From: Nageia nagi
Taxonomy: Eukaryota; Pinophyta
Length of the DNA stretch: 64,000 nt
Reading direction: 5' to 3'
Assembly: GCA_050084985.1 (NCBI GenBank)
Contig: JBITNC010000001.1
Location: 78,554,001-78,618,000, forward strand
Shown here: in pieces, positions 37,272-50,090 of the stretch
Position numbering within the stretch: position 1 is the first letter of the stretch
Layout of the letters: every line of letters begins with the position of its first letter
Notes under the pieces: model-generated
The model's input: the letters and a program-made list of their open reading frames with translations, nothing else
Databases searched by the model: none
Told to the model about the DNA's origin: nothing
Position numbers and translations under genes: made by a program

Positions 37272-37912
37272 AGATTAATGTAATAAGATTCACTAATGCT
37301 ATTACAATATTTACAACCCTCATCCAGAAGACATGCATGGTTGCATACAATTAGAATACATAAAAATATTATATTAGTATGGTCAGTTTCCAAGTGCTTC
37401 ATCATATCAAAGAGCTTAAGGGAATCCTTGTTGTAGCCATGAATTACACATCCTCCAATCATTATAGTCCTTGAAATTATATTTGCATCAAGCATATTAT
37501 GAAACAATTCTCAAGACTTGTGTATTCTTCCATGACATTCAATGCAAAACCATTTTCAACTACTCTTTGATGGATGTCCTTACATTCTTCTAGAGCTCCC
37601 ATGGTGGCACATGTTGGAAGAATGTTGGAAAAGGCTACAAATTTTGGCCTTGAATCCAATAATTGCATCTTATTAAATTTCTTTAAGGCCTTTTTAGAAA
37701 AATCTATTTTGTACATATCCTACAATGATTACATTTCAGGAGACTACATCTCGATGAGACATTTTATCAAATAATTCATTAGTAATTTCAATATATCCAT
37801 TTTGTGCATTTCTTGTGATCATTGCAGTCCATGAGATTGTATCTCAATGAGGTATTTTATCAAATAATTCTTGGGCATAATTTAGGTTTTTTTAGCATCT
37901 TCATTGGCAAAG
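36890..37912 (-). pseudogene. Pentatricopeptide repeat (PPR) protein pseudogene fragment
   Basis: The minus strand. From high to low coordinates there are degenerate PPR motifs: NELFDKM-type pieces near 37750-37890, then KALKKFNKMQLLDSRPKFVAFSNILPTCATMGALEECKDIH split in two on 37477-37716, then TIMIGGCVIHGYNKDSLKLFDMM and FLCILIVCNHACLLDEGCKY on 37205-37507. A second diverged copy of the repeat lies at about 36895-37160. The pattern fits the PLS class of plant PPR proteins, which bind organelle RNA in chloroplasts or mitochondria. A (TA)n tract at 37208-37270 separates the two copies. The N-terminal side stops exactly at the family C LTR that starts at 37913. Confidence 0.75.
37208..37270. 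repeat. (TA)n microsatellite
   Basis: Two long TA runs separated by TATTTTATAT. Self-complementary, so able to form a cruciform. Confidence 0.95.
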
Positions 37913-38757
37913 TGTTGACATCTAAAAATATTCCCCTTAATACAGTTCCACTTAGGTGCAACTTTACATATGTATTTAATCAGAAATAATAATATTTTAG
38001 TCATATTTTACCCTTATTATCACATATTTCTCATGTTGTGTTCTTATTTTTATTATAGGTACATTGGGATGACTTTAACCAATATTCAAGGAATCAAATG
38101 GTGATATCATGCCTAATATAAATGTAACTATTTCTAACCTAGGGAAATTATATCAATATTATATCTCAATAGTCAGTACCCTACACTTGGGTGTTTTTAA
38201 ACATTACCTATTGATATTGAAATTTGGTTATCACTCAAGCAAATATATTCTATCCATCTTCATGATCATATACTCAATTCAATTTTTATCATATCTATTA
38301 TCATCAATCCTTATTGGTGAGCCTCATTCTTTTAGAATGCTAGTCCCATGCTAACATTTGCACACATGCTCACATTTTTGCTCATGTTGAGCTCTTGGGA
38401 TTAATACCTATGTTGGTATTTCTTCTATATTTTGGGTTTGGGTTCACATAGCAAGGTCACTATTCTTTGAAATGTTTATCTATCATATCCTTAACTTTAA
38501 CATAGGGTAAGGATACATAGGTATTTATCTTTGATTTGGTTCCTATCTCTTTATTATGTGTAGCTCATTTTACATCTCGACATCAATGTAATTTGTTATT
38601 TTTTTCTTGTATCATTAATATTGTTATATTTATATGATATTATCTTATTCATGTATGTTTATTTGAGTAAATTAGCCTAGATAAATCATACTTAAATGTT
38701 TGTGTATTTAGTTCATTTAGGATAAAACCCTATGTGATACTAAAACACATGTCAACA
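37913..38757 (+). repeat. Family C LTR, copy C3 (probably 5' LTR of element E)
   Basis: It starts TGTTGACATC and ends ATGTCAACA, and aligns by eye with C1 and C2. Flanks differ (CAAAG before, TATTA after), so it is not a simple solo LTR with a target duplication. A gag-like gene starts about 160 bases downstream, as expected for a 5' LTR. It interrupts the PPR remnant. Confidence 0.8.
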
Positions 38758-38918
38758 TATTAGCATCCATCCATTTATGGCTTTTTCTTTCTCTTAATTA
38801 CCTACAATTCTATTGTAATGTCAAACCTATTAAGGGTTTTGTTTATACATTATATTCCTAAAGCATTCTTTGTTAGTAGCATTAAAATGCATATCTTAAT
38901 ACTAATCCTATATCCAAC

Positions 38919-41590
38919 ATGGCACCAAAAAGAAAAAGAATTGGTATACCCAAGGTAGTTCAAAGGAGAAGTGAAATAATTCATAATAAAAAACCATATA
39001 TTGATGTATAGGGGCATATATCCAAATATGTTAAATATAATTCTTGAGAGAAAGAGATTTTTACAGATAGCTCTGATAGTTCAGCTAATATAGTAAATCA
39101 TAGGGTTAATTTAGATAATACTAGATATCAAACCCCACCAAATTAATAACCTCATGTTGCAATCGAAGAAGAGACCATTTCCCAATCAAGTGATGATGAG
39201 GTATTAAATAAGGTTATGAGTTATAAGGAAAATAAGTATAGGTTCATCAAGATTCTTAGTGGATTTCTAGTTGAAGAAAAACCTTACATAGTTGAATACA
39301 CTTGAATATGAAGAAGTGATAAAGTAACACAAGTTATGGCCTTATAATAGATACAAGGAAAACATACCTCTTTATTACATGACTCTCACACTTGGCAAGA
39401 CAAATTTGAAATTATTTGAAAATAGGTCTACACCTATGCCAAATGTTTGCCTATTTATCCTTCTCGATGCTAACATATATACTAACCTTAGCATTGGTGT
39501 TAATCTTAGTATAGACATTGAACCTAAGGCAAAAATAATAATTCCAAATCCTCTAGTGATCATCATGACAAATGTAGATAAGGGAATTCAAAAAGAGATT
39601 ATCAATATAATCAACAATGTTAATGAAAAATTGTTCAACCCATGACATTTCAAGTTTTACTTCATTAGGAAGCTCAAGTTGATAATCCAATCCTAGCAGA
39701 TAATATCAATGACCTAGCCACACAAGTTGAATAGAATAGACAGATGAATAGATTTCATACTTTGATGAAGATACAAATATATTTTTTGAAGATGAGTGTT
39801 AGCAATAATATCCTATAAAATATAAAAAAATCATAAGCTTCTAATAGACATTGATACACCATATCTAGATATGCCAAAGGAAGATAATAGCATCAGATCA
39901 AAATTCCTTTATCCAATAGATGATCTTACCATTAAAAACTTAAGTATTCCTAAAAAGATAAAGTATTATAGATGGTTACTTAAAAAAGTTCAAAATGATT
40001 ATAATACCAAGAAAATATTATTTTAGATTAAGAACAAATAACCAATTTAATGTCTTATTTCACATGAATTAAAATATAAAGAAGATGAGGTAGTTAGACT
40101 ACTTTCTCAAGCTATGCAGCCCATTTATGGATGGATTCAAGAAAGAAATAACATCAAATATGTAAAATTACTAAAGTTAAATAGAGAGTACATGATATTT
40201 ATGCCTCATGGTGATAGAAAGTGGTTAGTCTCATCAATTTTACAAAATATCAAATGTGATAGAAATGATCAAATAGGAGATTTCAAGGTCTTTAGGCCTA
40301 GATAGTTATTACCAATATTTGAATAATGAAAAAATTCAAAAAAACCATCAGAAGATGCAAGGAAAAATTTTCAATTAGTTATACAAAAATAACCCTTAGA
40401 GAAAGCATTACTAATAATAGCTTAAAAAAGAATCAAAGGTCTATAGCAACAAGTTAGGAAAATATCAAAGTTTTAAGGTTTAGATCCTCAACAAAATGAA
40501 TACAATAATCCCTTTTGTATGCAAATTAGATTTACCAAATTACCTTCTATCAAAAATTTGAAATTCATAAAATTTTATGGTACTATTAATCCTTGTCTTT
40601 ATCTATGTATTTTGTTATAAAGTCTCTTTAGTCACCTTAGATGAGGTTTTGCATGCAAAGTTATTTCCTTTGTCTATAAAAGGAGAGGCTATAAAATGGT
40701 TTAGCAAGTTTCCACATGTTAGAATTAATAGTTTTAAATAGTTGAAGATTGTATTTTGTTGTCATTATCAAATTCACATTATAAAAAATATTGCATTTAA
40801 CAATTTGATAAAGCTAAAGAAAAGAGAAGGATAGTATATTGAGAAATTCATCAAAATTTGGACCAAAAAGGCTAATAAGTTCCATGCATATGATAATATA
40901 AATATCTTAGCTTTCATTGAAGCTCTTCAACCAAAGTATATAGCAGAATATTTTGACTATTGTAAACCCCTCTTGATTACTTTATATATGTATTATTGGA
41001 AAAAGGAAGACTAAACATCAGATATGGACAATGGAAACCAACATCAAAGCAAAAAGGGATAAGTGACCTTCATAGCATCAACATAGGTATAAAAAGGAAT
41101 AATCTTAAGAAGTACAAATAGTATCCAAAGTGGAATAAGTACAATAGCAAATAGTAGTAACAAATGAATTTGAAAAGTTGAAAAAGAAGAGAAATAAATC
41201 TACATTGAATGTCAAAAATTTCCAAGATGAAAATTCATACCTATCCATGATGAAATTAATGAAGTTATAAGGGTTTCGATCAAAAGGAAATTGCTTATTC
41301 CATCACTTAAGCCTACAACTCAACCATCCTTTATAGTAGGAGTTCCAAAAGAGTGTAAATTAGATGAGTTCTATGAATATTACCAACATTGATAACATGC
41401 AACAAAGTGTTGTGTGATATTGCTCAACAAGATCTAGGACCTAATTGATAAAATAAGTTATCTTTATTGTAACCTAAGTTAGATAATAAACCAAGAAGTT
41501 GAGAGGTCCTCATCATGAGAAGAATAAGAGCATGGGTATCTTCAACAACCCATTTCTAAATTTTGTTAAAGATAAATTATTAAACATGAG
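38919..41590 (+). pseudogene. Ty3/gypsy gag pseudogene of element E
   Basis: The plus strand. ATG at 38919 opens with MAPKRKRIGIPKVVQRRS, and an acidic N-terminal region follows, with broken frames. A capsid-type core lies at about 40510-41030 (LPSIKNLKFIKFYGTINP, then KGEAIKWF across a frame change, with the Trp near 40700). A knuckle-like C-terminus (FYEYYQH, HATKCC near 41365-41410) mirrors the A1 and A2 gag knuckles with the first Cys lost. The sequence ends near 41590, and element B begins at 41695, so any pol was either never present or lies beyond the insertion. Confidence 0.6.
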
Positions 41591-41694
41591 AGTTCACTTA
41601 GTGAGTAATATTACCCCAACATTATAAAAAGTTACACATTATTGTTCTTGCTCTTATCATTTATAGTTTTTTTATATGTATGTAGTAGTATAGG

Positions 41695-42493
41695 TATAGA
41701 CACCCAAAAATGACACTTATTTTGAAAAAACAAAAGAAGGATGAAAAAATTAAAGTAAATTAAAAAGTTTACTATAGTATGTCAAATGTTAGCTTCCAAA
41801 ACCTTGATGTCGATGATTCTAAAGTTGGCAAAAGCAAAATAAAAATGGTAATATATAAATCATCTTGGGAAGAAATTAAAGGATAACAAATGACTCATCA
41901 TCCCTCCCACCCATTCCCACTTCAAATCATGACCATCAAAAAGATGGATAGGCTTTTCTATCTAGATTTTTATCTTAAAATTGGAAACTTTACTTGTTTC
42001 CAAAATCTATAAATAAAGCATTTAACCATAAATCAAATGGAACCAATTTGAATACAAAGTTACTATATCATAACAAATCCAAGTTTTACTAAGTTAGATG
42101 TATTATTATTTTACATTTTATATGCTTGTTTATGATCACTTTATGCTAATTTTATGATATGAAAAAGTATGTTTAATTTATTTTATGTTTACTTGTATGT
42201 AGGGTCAATAGGTGCAAAGAAGCTGAACAAGTATTAAAGAGTTAAAGAGAATAAAAAGATCTAGATTCTTCACATAGGTTTCAAAAGATAATCCTCAAAG
42301 CTTGCAGACTTTAAAATCAGACCTACGAAGGCCTTAACATTCTTTTGTAAAAAATCCCTTTTGTAAGGAAATGAATCAAAATAGATTCATCATTTGTAAT
42401 TATTTTGAGGTCTACTCAAGAGCAATAAAGAACTATATTAGTTGTAACATGTCTTGTCTTGTTCGCTAATATGGTTACTTTTTGAGTACGATA
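41695..42493 (+). repeat. 5' LTR of element B
   Basis: It starts TATAGACACCC (TG decayed to TA) and ends GAGTACGATA. It aligns throughout with 58113-58395 plus 62987-63511; shared anchors include GGCTTTTCTATCTA and TATGCTTGTTTATGATCAC. It has a 42-bp segment after the start that the 3' LTR lacks. Element D is absent, which gives the empty-site sequence. Confidence 0.85.
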
Positions 42494-42496
42494 TTC

Positions 42497-42513
42497 TAGC
42501 ACTAGAAGGAGGG
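42497..42513 (+). other. Decayed primer-binding site of element B
   Basis: TAGCACTAGAAGGAGGG lies 3 bases after the LTR. With the second base restored from A to G it would begin TGG, as a tRNA-primed site should. The assignment relies on position and is tentative. Confidence 0.35.
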
Positions 42514-44015
42514 CTCCTCTCATGCAAACAACATCAGTGATGAGATGTAGGGGGTTTTTTCTATATTTTTATGAGTGTATTTATGGTTTGTGTCATGTGG
42601 TAGAAAAATTGATTGTGTATTTGTGTTCTATATTTTTCCAAGCTTGAGTTGCAAAAATGATAATGATTAAGTATTAGATGATAGCGACTAGTTTAAAATG
42701 CTAGTGACTTCATCAAAATGCTAATGACTATTAGCAAAAGGTCAAATTTTTTATTCTCATCAATTTTACTAAGCACATCTTAAGAATTAATATTGAGGAT
42801 TAGAAATGAACATATTATTTATGATCCATGTGCTCAAAATGCATGTAGGGGAGGGTATTGAATATCACTAATAGCATACATCATTTTTTGTATTTATTTG
42901 AATAATTTTCTAAAGTTTACTTATTTCTTATTTATTTGTGAAGGGATCACAAAAAAAAAAAAAATCACTTAATATTTTTCTATTTTGTCCACCTATGCTC
43001 TCCCTTTCCACTGAAAAGCAATATGAGGTGACTAGAATAAATGTGATAGAAAAAGGGTAAATGAATTTTTTGTTCTTTCACTTTATCATATTAAAATGGT
43101 AAATGAATATACACTAAGTTACTTCCACACTTGGAAGGAATAATTAATCATAATTAAATATGGAATAAACATAAGGTGAATTTACTAGGTTTATGGTAGA
43201 TTGGGATACACTAAATTAGTTAATGAATTTGGTCATTATTCTTGACACATTAATACTCTTACTTATATGCCTTACCACACTAAGAGGTGATTGAAGGATT
43301 GTGAATTGTAACGAGGAAAATCAACTTGCATTAAAGGAAATTTGCTCATATTAATAGTTTCTTACTTATCACTCTTACCAAGTTTAGAGGTGATCAAAGG
43401 ATTGTGAATCATAAGAAGAGGTACTAAACCACATTTTAATATTTCCTTTGGTTCACATTAAAAATTAATGAATCTTATGGGCATCTAGATTAACTTGCAT
43501 ATTAATTAAAATATTGTTTGAATCACATTAAAAGGATTTAATTAATGGACATGTATGATTGAGAGGGTTAGAAATTGCACTCATTAGTATTTGATTTTGA
43601 TTAAATGCATAATCATGAAACCTTTGAAAATGAACATAAATGACTTGGAGGTCAATTTTTGAGCCCCATTACACTATGGGGATGACTTTAAGTACCAAGC
43701 CATTACTTACCCATAGATTGCTTATAGAATTACCAACATACCTTTCTTAAACACTTGACTAGAAAAAAATTAGGAAAATTAACAAGATCAAAATATACAA
43801 TTCATACCCTTCATATTAAAAATATTAATTCAGCATATCAAAAATCTATAAAAGATAATCACACTAAAAATGTGAGCATGCATGTAGGCTATTTGTGCAT
43901 AAAACTATTTTCTTGCAAACGTAAATTCAAAAGATAAAAATAGAGTTGCTATGTTTGATGTTTGCTTTCTTTTACTTATAGTATGATATAAAAGAAAAAA
44001 AAAAACTAAAATAAA
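42514..44015 (+). other. Leader region of element B
   Basis: About 1.5 kb between PBS and gag without a supported gene. The frame 43755-43937 is short and has no motif. Poly-A runs lie near 42951 and 43996. Confidence 0.5.
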
Positions 44016-46380
44016 ATGGTTAATACTCGATCTTAAATGACTCATCAATGGTAAGAACTGAACAATGAAAATTATCTAGAAGAACAAAGAAGTCATAGGT
44101 CTAGTAGGAACACTTCGAGAAAGAAACTCCTTAAGAAATAAAAATAGACTATCTAAATCCTATTGATGATGATTTGGATATAGTTAAACAATGTCTAACA
44201 TAATTAATAATACCTCATTCTTCTCATGCCCATAGCCTCCCTCTAGATCTATACTATTTAGTGGAAGACACACAACTAGTTCATGATGTAGAAGAGATTG
44301 TAATAATAAATATACCTCCTTAACAAACCCATTCAACTGATATTGTACTCCAAAGAGGCCCTTTTAGACCTAATCATGATCATGGCATATGATATCTTTG
44401 GAGTACTATATTTAAGAAGAGATTATTATACTCCTTCCATTATCTCTAGGCAAATGGAAGAATTTGATGATCGAATCTCCCTACACATAGCAGAATGGAG
44501 AGATAGTTCTAGAGTCTATAATAATCCTTGTTACATTTTAAAATCAAATACACTAACTCATTTTTCAATACATATAACTTGTAGACAAGGATGTGAAGTG
44601 AGAAATAACATTGATATAACGATGTTTAAATTACAAGGAATACCTCCCTATGCACATAGGAAAGAGAATCCATCTCAAAATAATATAAAATATCAACCAT
44701 AATAGTAAATAGTTTTGCATAATATAGGTATGTAAAAAAAATGCTAAACCTATAGGGTTCATTAAACAACCATAGTTGCTAGCACAACCTATGCTCAATG
44801 TACATCAAAATAGGCTACCAATAAGATAATTATTAAGAAAAATCTTTGAATCCAATTTGGACCTAATCAAATGATGGGGAAAGATAAAAAAAAAAAAAAA
44901 CAACCTAAAGCACTATACCTATCTCGCCAAGTTCATGGAGTGTATAAGTATCAAGACCCTTACTTGGCCAAATGAAAAGAAGCTTCACTTAAAAAGAGAT
45001 AAGATGAGCTTCAAAGGTATCATTTACCTCCACTTATAAATAAGGGTCAATCACATTACCCTCCTACACCACTACATCAACAACAAATCCAACGATAACT
45101 ACCTCCATATTAACCTCCACCACTTTCTCCACCATATGATAGAGTTTACTATGATGCCCAAACACCTTTTGAATAAAGATATGAATCATTCCCAAGTTAA
45201 GAAGGAAAAGAGGACCATATAAATGATGAATATCCCATGTATAAAAATCAACCAGAAAACTAAGATAATCTTCATAAAATATTGATGGAAATTAAAAAGG
45301 AGTTATGTTTGCAAAGTAAATAAAAGGTGTCATATGAAATGATTTGTAATGACCCAATTCATCCAGTGTTCCTAAAAAAGAAATTCTTTTCAAATTTGAA
45401 ATTCCAAAAATTGAGCCATTCAAAGGAAAGGAATATCCTATAGAATATCTTAGATGATTTAAGTATTCAAGTTATGTTATTACTAATTTATGATGCATTA
45501 ATGTTGTGTATCTTTCCCATGACACTTGTTGGAAAAGAAATGGATTAGTACAACAACTTAACAAAATATAACATTTGATCAAATGCACAGTTGGAAAATC
45601 TATTCTTAGAATATTTTAGGATAAATATCAAACATAAAACTTCCATAACTAATCTTACAATATTACAATAATTTTAAGATGAATTAGTTACTCATTTCAT
45701 CTCAAGATAGAGGGTAATATTGACAAGCATGCCCTACACTCTACCTCAAGCAAAATCGGTAAAAATATTTAGTCAAAGTTATTTAAGGCTTGTCACTAGT
45801 ACCTTATTAATCATACAACATAATACCTTTGAAGAAGCTATGTCCCAAGCTATCATAATTGAGAAGGTCAAAATCCAATATGATGAGATAAAAGGTAAAA
45901 AAAGGAACCTTATGTTAAAAAAATTAAATGGAATAAATAAGTAAGCCATCATTAGCTAACAAAGTTTCTATTACCAAAGAAGTAGAACCAAATCCTCCAT
46001 AGAAAATGATTTTAGACCATCAAGAAAGTTCACACCTTTGTTAGAATATCTCTACAATATTCTAAAGAAACTTTATGATCATATAGTAATTACATTACCA
46101 TAGATAATACCTAAATGTCTTGATGCAAAAAATAGTATATTGTATAATGAGAATGAATATTTTCATTTCCATTATCAAAAAGGTCATGATACAAATAAGT
46201 GTAAGACTTTACAACATAAAATCTAAAACTTGATTTACTAAGGAAAGTTGGAAGTTGATAATCCCCTAGCTATTCCTAATCAAAATTTGGGAATTTATCA
46301 AAATCCTCTTCCTCAAAATAAGGCTATTAATGTGTCACTTACATCCCCCTAAGAATCAAGTAATGCACAATTGGAGTTAT
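44016..46380 (+). pseudogene. gag pseudogene of element B
   Basis: ATG at 44016-44018 opens with MVNTRS, a start often seen in plant Ty3/gypsy gag. The piece 44343-44702 follows. The capsid core lies at about 45370-45950, with LMLCIFPMTLVGKEMD, then LENLFLEYFRINIK, ELVTHFISR, and TFEEAMSQAIIIEK in 45720-45944. A knuckle (FHFHYQKGHDTNKC, 46160-46202) keeps H and the final Cys but has lost the first Cys. Stops and shifts split it into many frames. Confidence 0.75.
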
Positions 46381-46699
46381 GAAAACTCAACATTTGTAGG
46401 GATGGTAAACATTACCAAAAGAGCTCAAAGGGTATAAGGAAGGCAAAATAATATTCTAAACAATCAACCAGATGAAGTTGTTATGTAACCCAATATACCT
46501 AGCCTCAACCGCTTAAGGTTTTAGTGAAAGGAGACTTACATCAACAATTGAAAAATTCACAAGTGAAAATGCCTTTATTCGAGTAACTACAACAATCTAA
46601 GAATCATAGAGATGTGATGAACCAATTGTTATAAAATAATCAAATTGGATATAAATGATCCTAAAATCTTTGTGTCTTTTGTAGGAAATATTAAAAGAA

Positions 46700-47680
46700 T
46701 TCAAAAACCTACTATTATTTTCTATGATCATGAAGTTAAACAATCAAATGAAACACATGGTTAAAATCCTCCTTTGCATATCATAGCTAAAGTGGATGGA
46801 AAAGATTTTAAAAGAATATTAATTGATGAAGGTTTAATGAAACAAATTAGTTTAACAACTATGTATACGAATTTGAATCTTCCATTCTCACATAATTTTT
46901 TATTGATCTTACAATTATAAACATTCAATTATGCTTTATGTTCAATAATGGGATCTATTTTATTTCCTATCACCTTAGGTTCTAAAATAGTGCAAACAGT
47001 ATTATAACTAATTGAAGGAGACATAACTTAGTATAATATTATTTCTAGGAGACCTTGGATTAGAGATATGCAATGCATTCTATCAATGTATCATAATTTT
47101 TTAAATTATATTTATAATGGTATAGTGCATTGTGTACATGAAGATGAAAATCCATATTCACATTGCAATAGTGCACACCTATCAAAAGAAGTGGCTTTAC
47201 CATCCACTCATTACTTTACAACACCTATATTACCAAAAAATCCATTGATTTTAGGAGTGGGTAAAAATAATTCTTCTTTAAAATATTTGAAAGAAGAACA
47301 TATTATCAATCAATAATTACCAAACACTTAAAATATTAGTAATGATTCACCACCAAAAATAGAACCAAAATCTTGAGAAAGATGTACACGAGAAGAAAGG
47401 GTATGAAAGTTAGATGAGTTAATCAAAGATTCTTTATCAAAAATATCTTCTTCTATGGATACATTAGTAAAAAAATGATGATTTTTAGAAAATTGTAACT
47501 CATCAAACATATATCCTTTAACCATAAAACTTGTAGATTGTTGTATAGGGAAGTTTGGAATTGATGATGTTATTTTCAACATTCCTTCTACCCAAGAAAT
47601 AGGAAGACCAAAAGAATATCCTTGTGTAGTAAAGAAATTGGATATAGAGGTTAGAATCAAAAAGAATTTGTTTGTAAAAT
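46700..47680 (+). pseudogene. Protease region of element B
   Basis: At about 46790-46880 the sequence reads KVDGKDFKRILIDEGLMKQI, placing an aspartic-protease-like site at 46825-46833 as D-E-G rather than D-S/T-G. The post-protease block GRPWIRDMQ and CVHEDENPYSHCN (46990-47180) is typical for plant Ty3/gypsy pol. The linker to RT continues in plus. The minus-strand frame at 47328-47660 is its antisense shadow. Confidence 0.65.
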
Positions 47681-47933
47681 ATTTGAACTAGAACTGAAAA
47701 ACATTAGAATATGAAAGGTCATTTGAGAATTCTAAAAGGATAACAAGTCAAGAGAATGTGGAATATGAAATATTATCTTTAGAGAGGTTATTTCCTGATG
47801 ATGTATCACGTAATATAGTAGAAATTGTAGAAATATATAATTAAGCCTTAGAAAAAATATCTTTTGATTGGTCTACAAGTGATGACTTTAATAATAAAGT
47901 CCAGTAAGCTCAAGTAGTTCTTCATCATACTTC

Positions 47934-49140
47934 TTGGTAGATGAAGATACTATAGACTTTACATTAATTTTTGAACAACCCACAATACAAGACTTAAAGG
48001 ATATAGATACTATATTACAAACCTCATACTTCAACATAAATACCACCTTAGAAAACCAACATTTAGGTGAAGATAAAGAATACAACATAAATGATAAAAA
48101 TTGGATTCTAAAATCAAATAAATTGGAAGAAGGGTCTCACATGTTAATTAAAGAAACTATTGAGATCAATTTAAGTGATGATCCTAACAATCCCAAGATT
48201 TTTAAATAGGAAAATCATTAACTAAAAATGAAATGTAATAATTAATATATATACTTAAATAAAATTAAAAAATAGTTGTGTGGCCATACATTGATATGCT
48301 TGGACTAGATTCTAACTTAGTAGTACATAACCTAGGTATTAAAGAAGATGCTAAACTTGTCAAAAAGAAATTACAAAAAATGAATCCAACAATAGCATTG
48401 ATGGTGAAAGAAGAGTTACAAAAACTTTTAGAAGCAAAATTCATTCATACCATTGATTATTATGACTATATTTCTAACATTATACCAATCAAAAAGTCTA
48501 ATGGAAAAATCTGTATATATACAAACTTCAAAGACTTAAATAAAGCTTTCCCTATGGATGATTTTCCACTATAAAACATAGATAGTTTGGTTGAATCTAC
48601 TGCTACACATGAAATGCTATCTCTTCTAGATGTATTTTTCAGGTATAACCAAATAAAGTTAGCATTAGAATATCAACATAAGAAAACATTTACAATGCCT
48701 TGGGGAATGTTTTGTTATAAGGTAATACCTTTGGTTTAAAACATGTAGGAGCCACTTATCAAAGGGAAATCATGTATATTTTCCATGATTATATGGATTA
48801 TATTATGAAATATTATGTAGATGTTGTATTAGCAAAATGTAAAACCTGAGAGGACCATCCAAAGGTACTCATCAAAATATTTGATAGATTACTAGAGCAT
48901 AGTATTTGATTAAATCCCAAGAAATTGTTTTTGGGGTAACTTCAAGAAAATTATTACACTTTATTATTTCTATGAGGGGAATTGAAGTGGATCCTAATAA
49001 AATAAAAGTGATAATGAATATGTTTCCCCCTTCTAATATAAATCAATTGCAGAGTTTACAAGGTAAGCTGCAAGTTGTAAGATATTTTGTTTCCTAGTTA
49101 TCAAATAAGTGCAAATCATTTAATAAACTTTTGAAAAAGG
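47934..49140 (+). pseudogene. Reverse transcriptase region of element B
   Basis: After a linker (47934-48209), 48278-48574 contains VKEELQKLLEAKFIH and SNGKICIYTNFKDLNKAFP, the fingers/palm of a Ty3/gypsy RT. MLSLLDVFFRYNQIKLA follows at about 48610. The catalytic box reads Y-V-D-V at 48814-48825, so the second Asp of YVDD is lost. The thumb (48906-49097: ISMRGIEVDPNKIK, LQSLQGKLQ) is readable. Several in-frame stops. It would have copied element RNA into cDNA in the particle. Confidence 0.88.
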
Positions 49141-50090
49141 GGATTATATTAAATTGGAGAAATAAAAACTAAGAAGTGTTTAATGAAATAAAATTCTATA
49201 TTTTATTACCTCCATTTTTAGTCCTACTAAGGAAGGGGAACCATTCTTATTATATACATCTGCTATAGAAATGACATTGGGAACCATGCTTTCTCAAAAG
49301 AATGAAAACAATAAGGATAAAGCTATATATTACCTAAGTAAAATCCTAATTAGTTATGAAATAAAATATGTATACTTAGAAAAATTATGTTAAGTCATGG
49401 TTTTCACAACTAAGAAATTGAGATATTATATGTTAAACCACACCACATATGTAATTGCTAAAGTAGATCCTTTGAAATACATGATGAACAATACCTATCA
49501 AAATGCAAGAAAATTTAAATGGATTATGCATCTAACTAAATTTGACTACAATTCCAATTCAAAAATCAGTCAAATGTCAATTCATAGTTGATTATCTCAC
49601 AAAAGCATGATTATGTAATGATAAACCACTCATCATTGAACTACTAGATGAATATGTTTTTCAATTAGATGAGATGGAAATCCCTGTTGACCCTAAAGAA
49701 GATTGGGATATGGTGATATACTTTAATGGATCAAGATGCAAAAAAAGTGGAGGTGTTGGTATTGTATTTGTCACACCTCAAGGAGTTCCTATACCTTATT
49801 CCTTTAAAATTAATTTTTCATGCACAAATAAAATGCTAAGTATGAAGCTCTAATAATAGCTATAAAGATAGCTATGAAAGTAAACCATAAATAGTTAAAT
49901 TCATTGGTAATTCATTGTTTATTGTAAACTAGGTTAAAATAATTTTTCAATGCAAAGAACCCCTACTACAAAAGTACAAAAAATTGGTAGTTATCTATTA
50001 CTATCATTTGAAAAATATGATTTAGAAGCAATACCCAAGTCAACCAATAGATTTGCTGATGCTATGGCTTCAATCAAATCTTTAATACTT
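49141..50090 (+). pseudogene. RNase H regions of element B
   Basis: The RT-linked RNase H is seen at 49397-49591 (VFTTKKLRYYMLNHTTYVIAKVDPLKY split in two). A second RNase-H-like start, YFNGSRCKKSGGVGIVF, at about 49711-49765 has Asn in place of the catalytic Asp (DGS to NGS). A second RNase H domain after the first is a feature of Tat-lineage Ty3/gypsy elements. Frames continue to about 50090 (FADAMASIKSLI). Confidence 0.7.

Noticed and set aside
47328-47660. 110-residue minus-strand frame
   Set aside because: It overlaps the plus-strand pol linker of element B, which reads as protein with the right neighbours.
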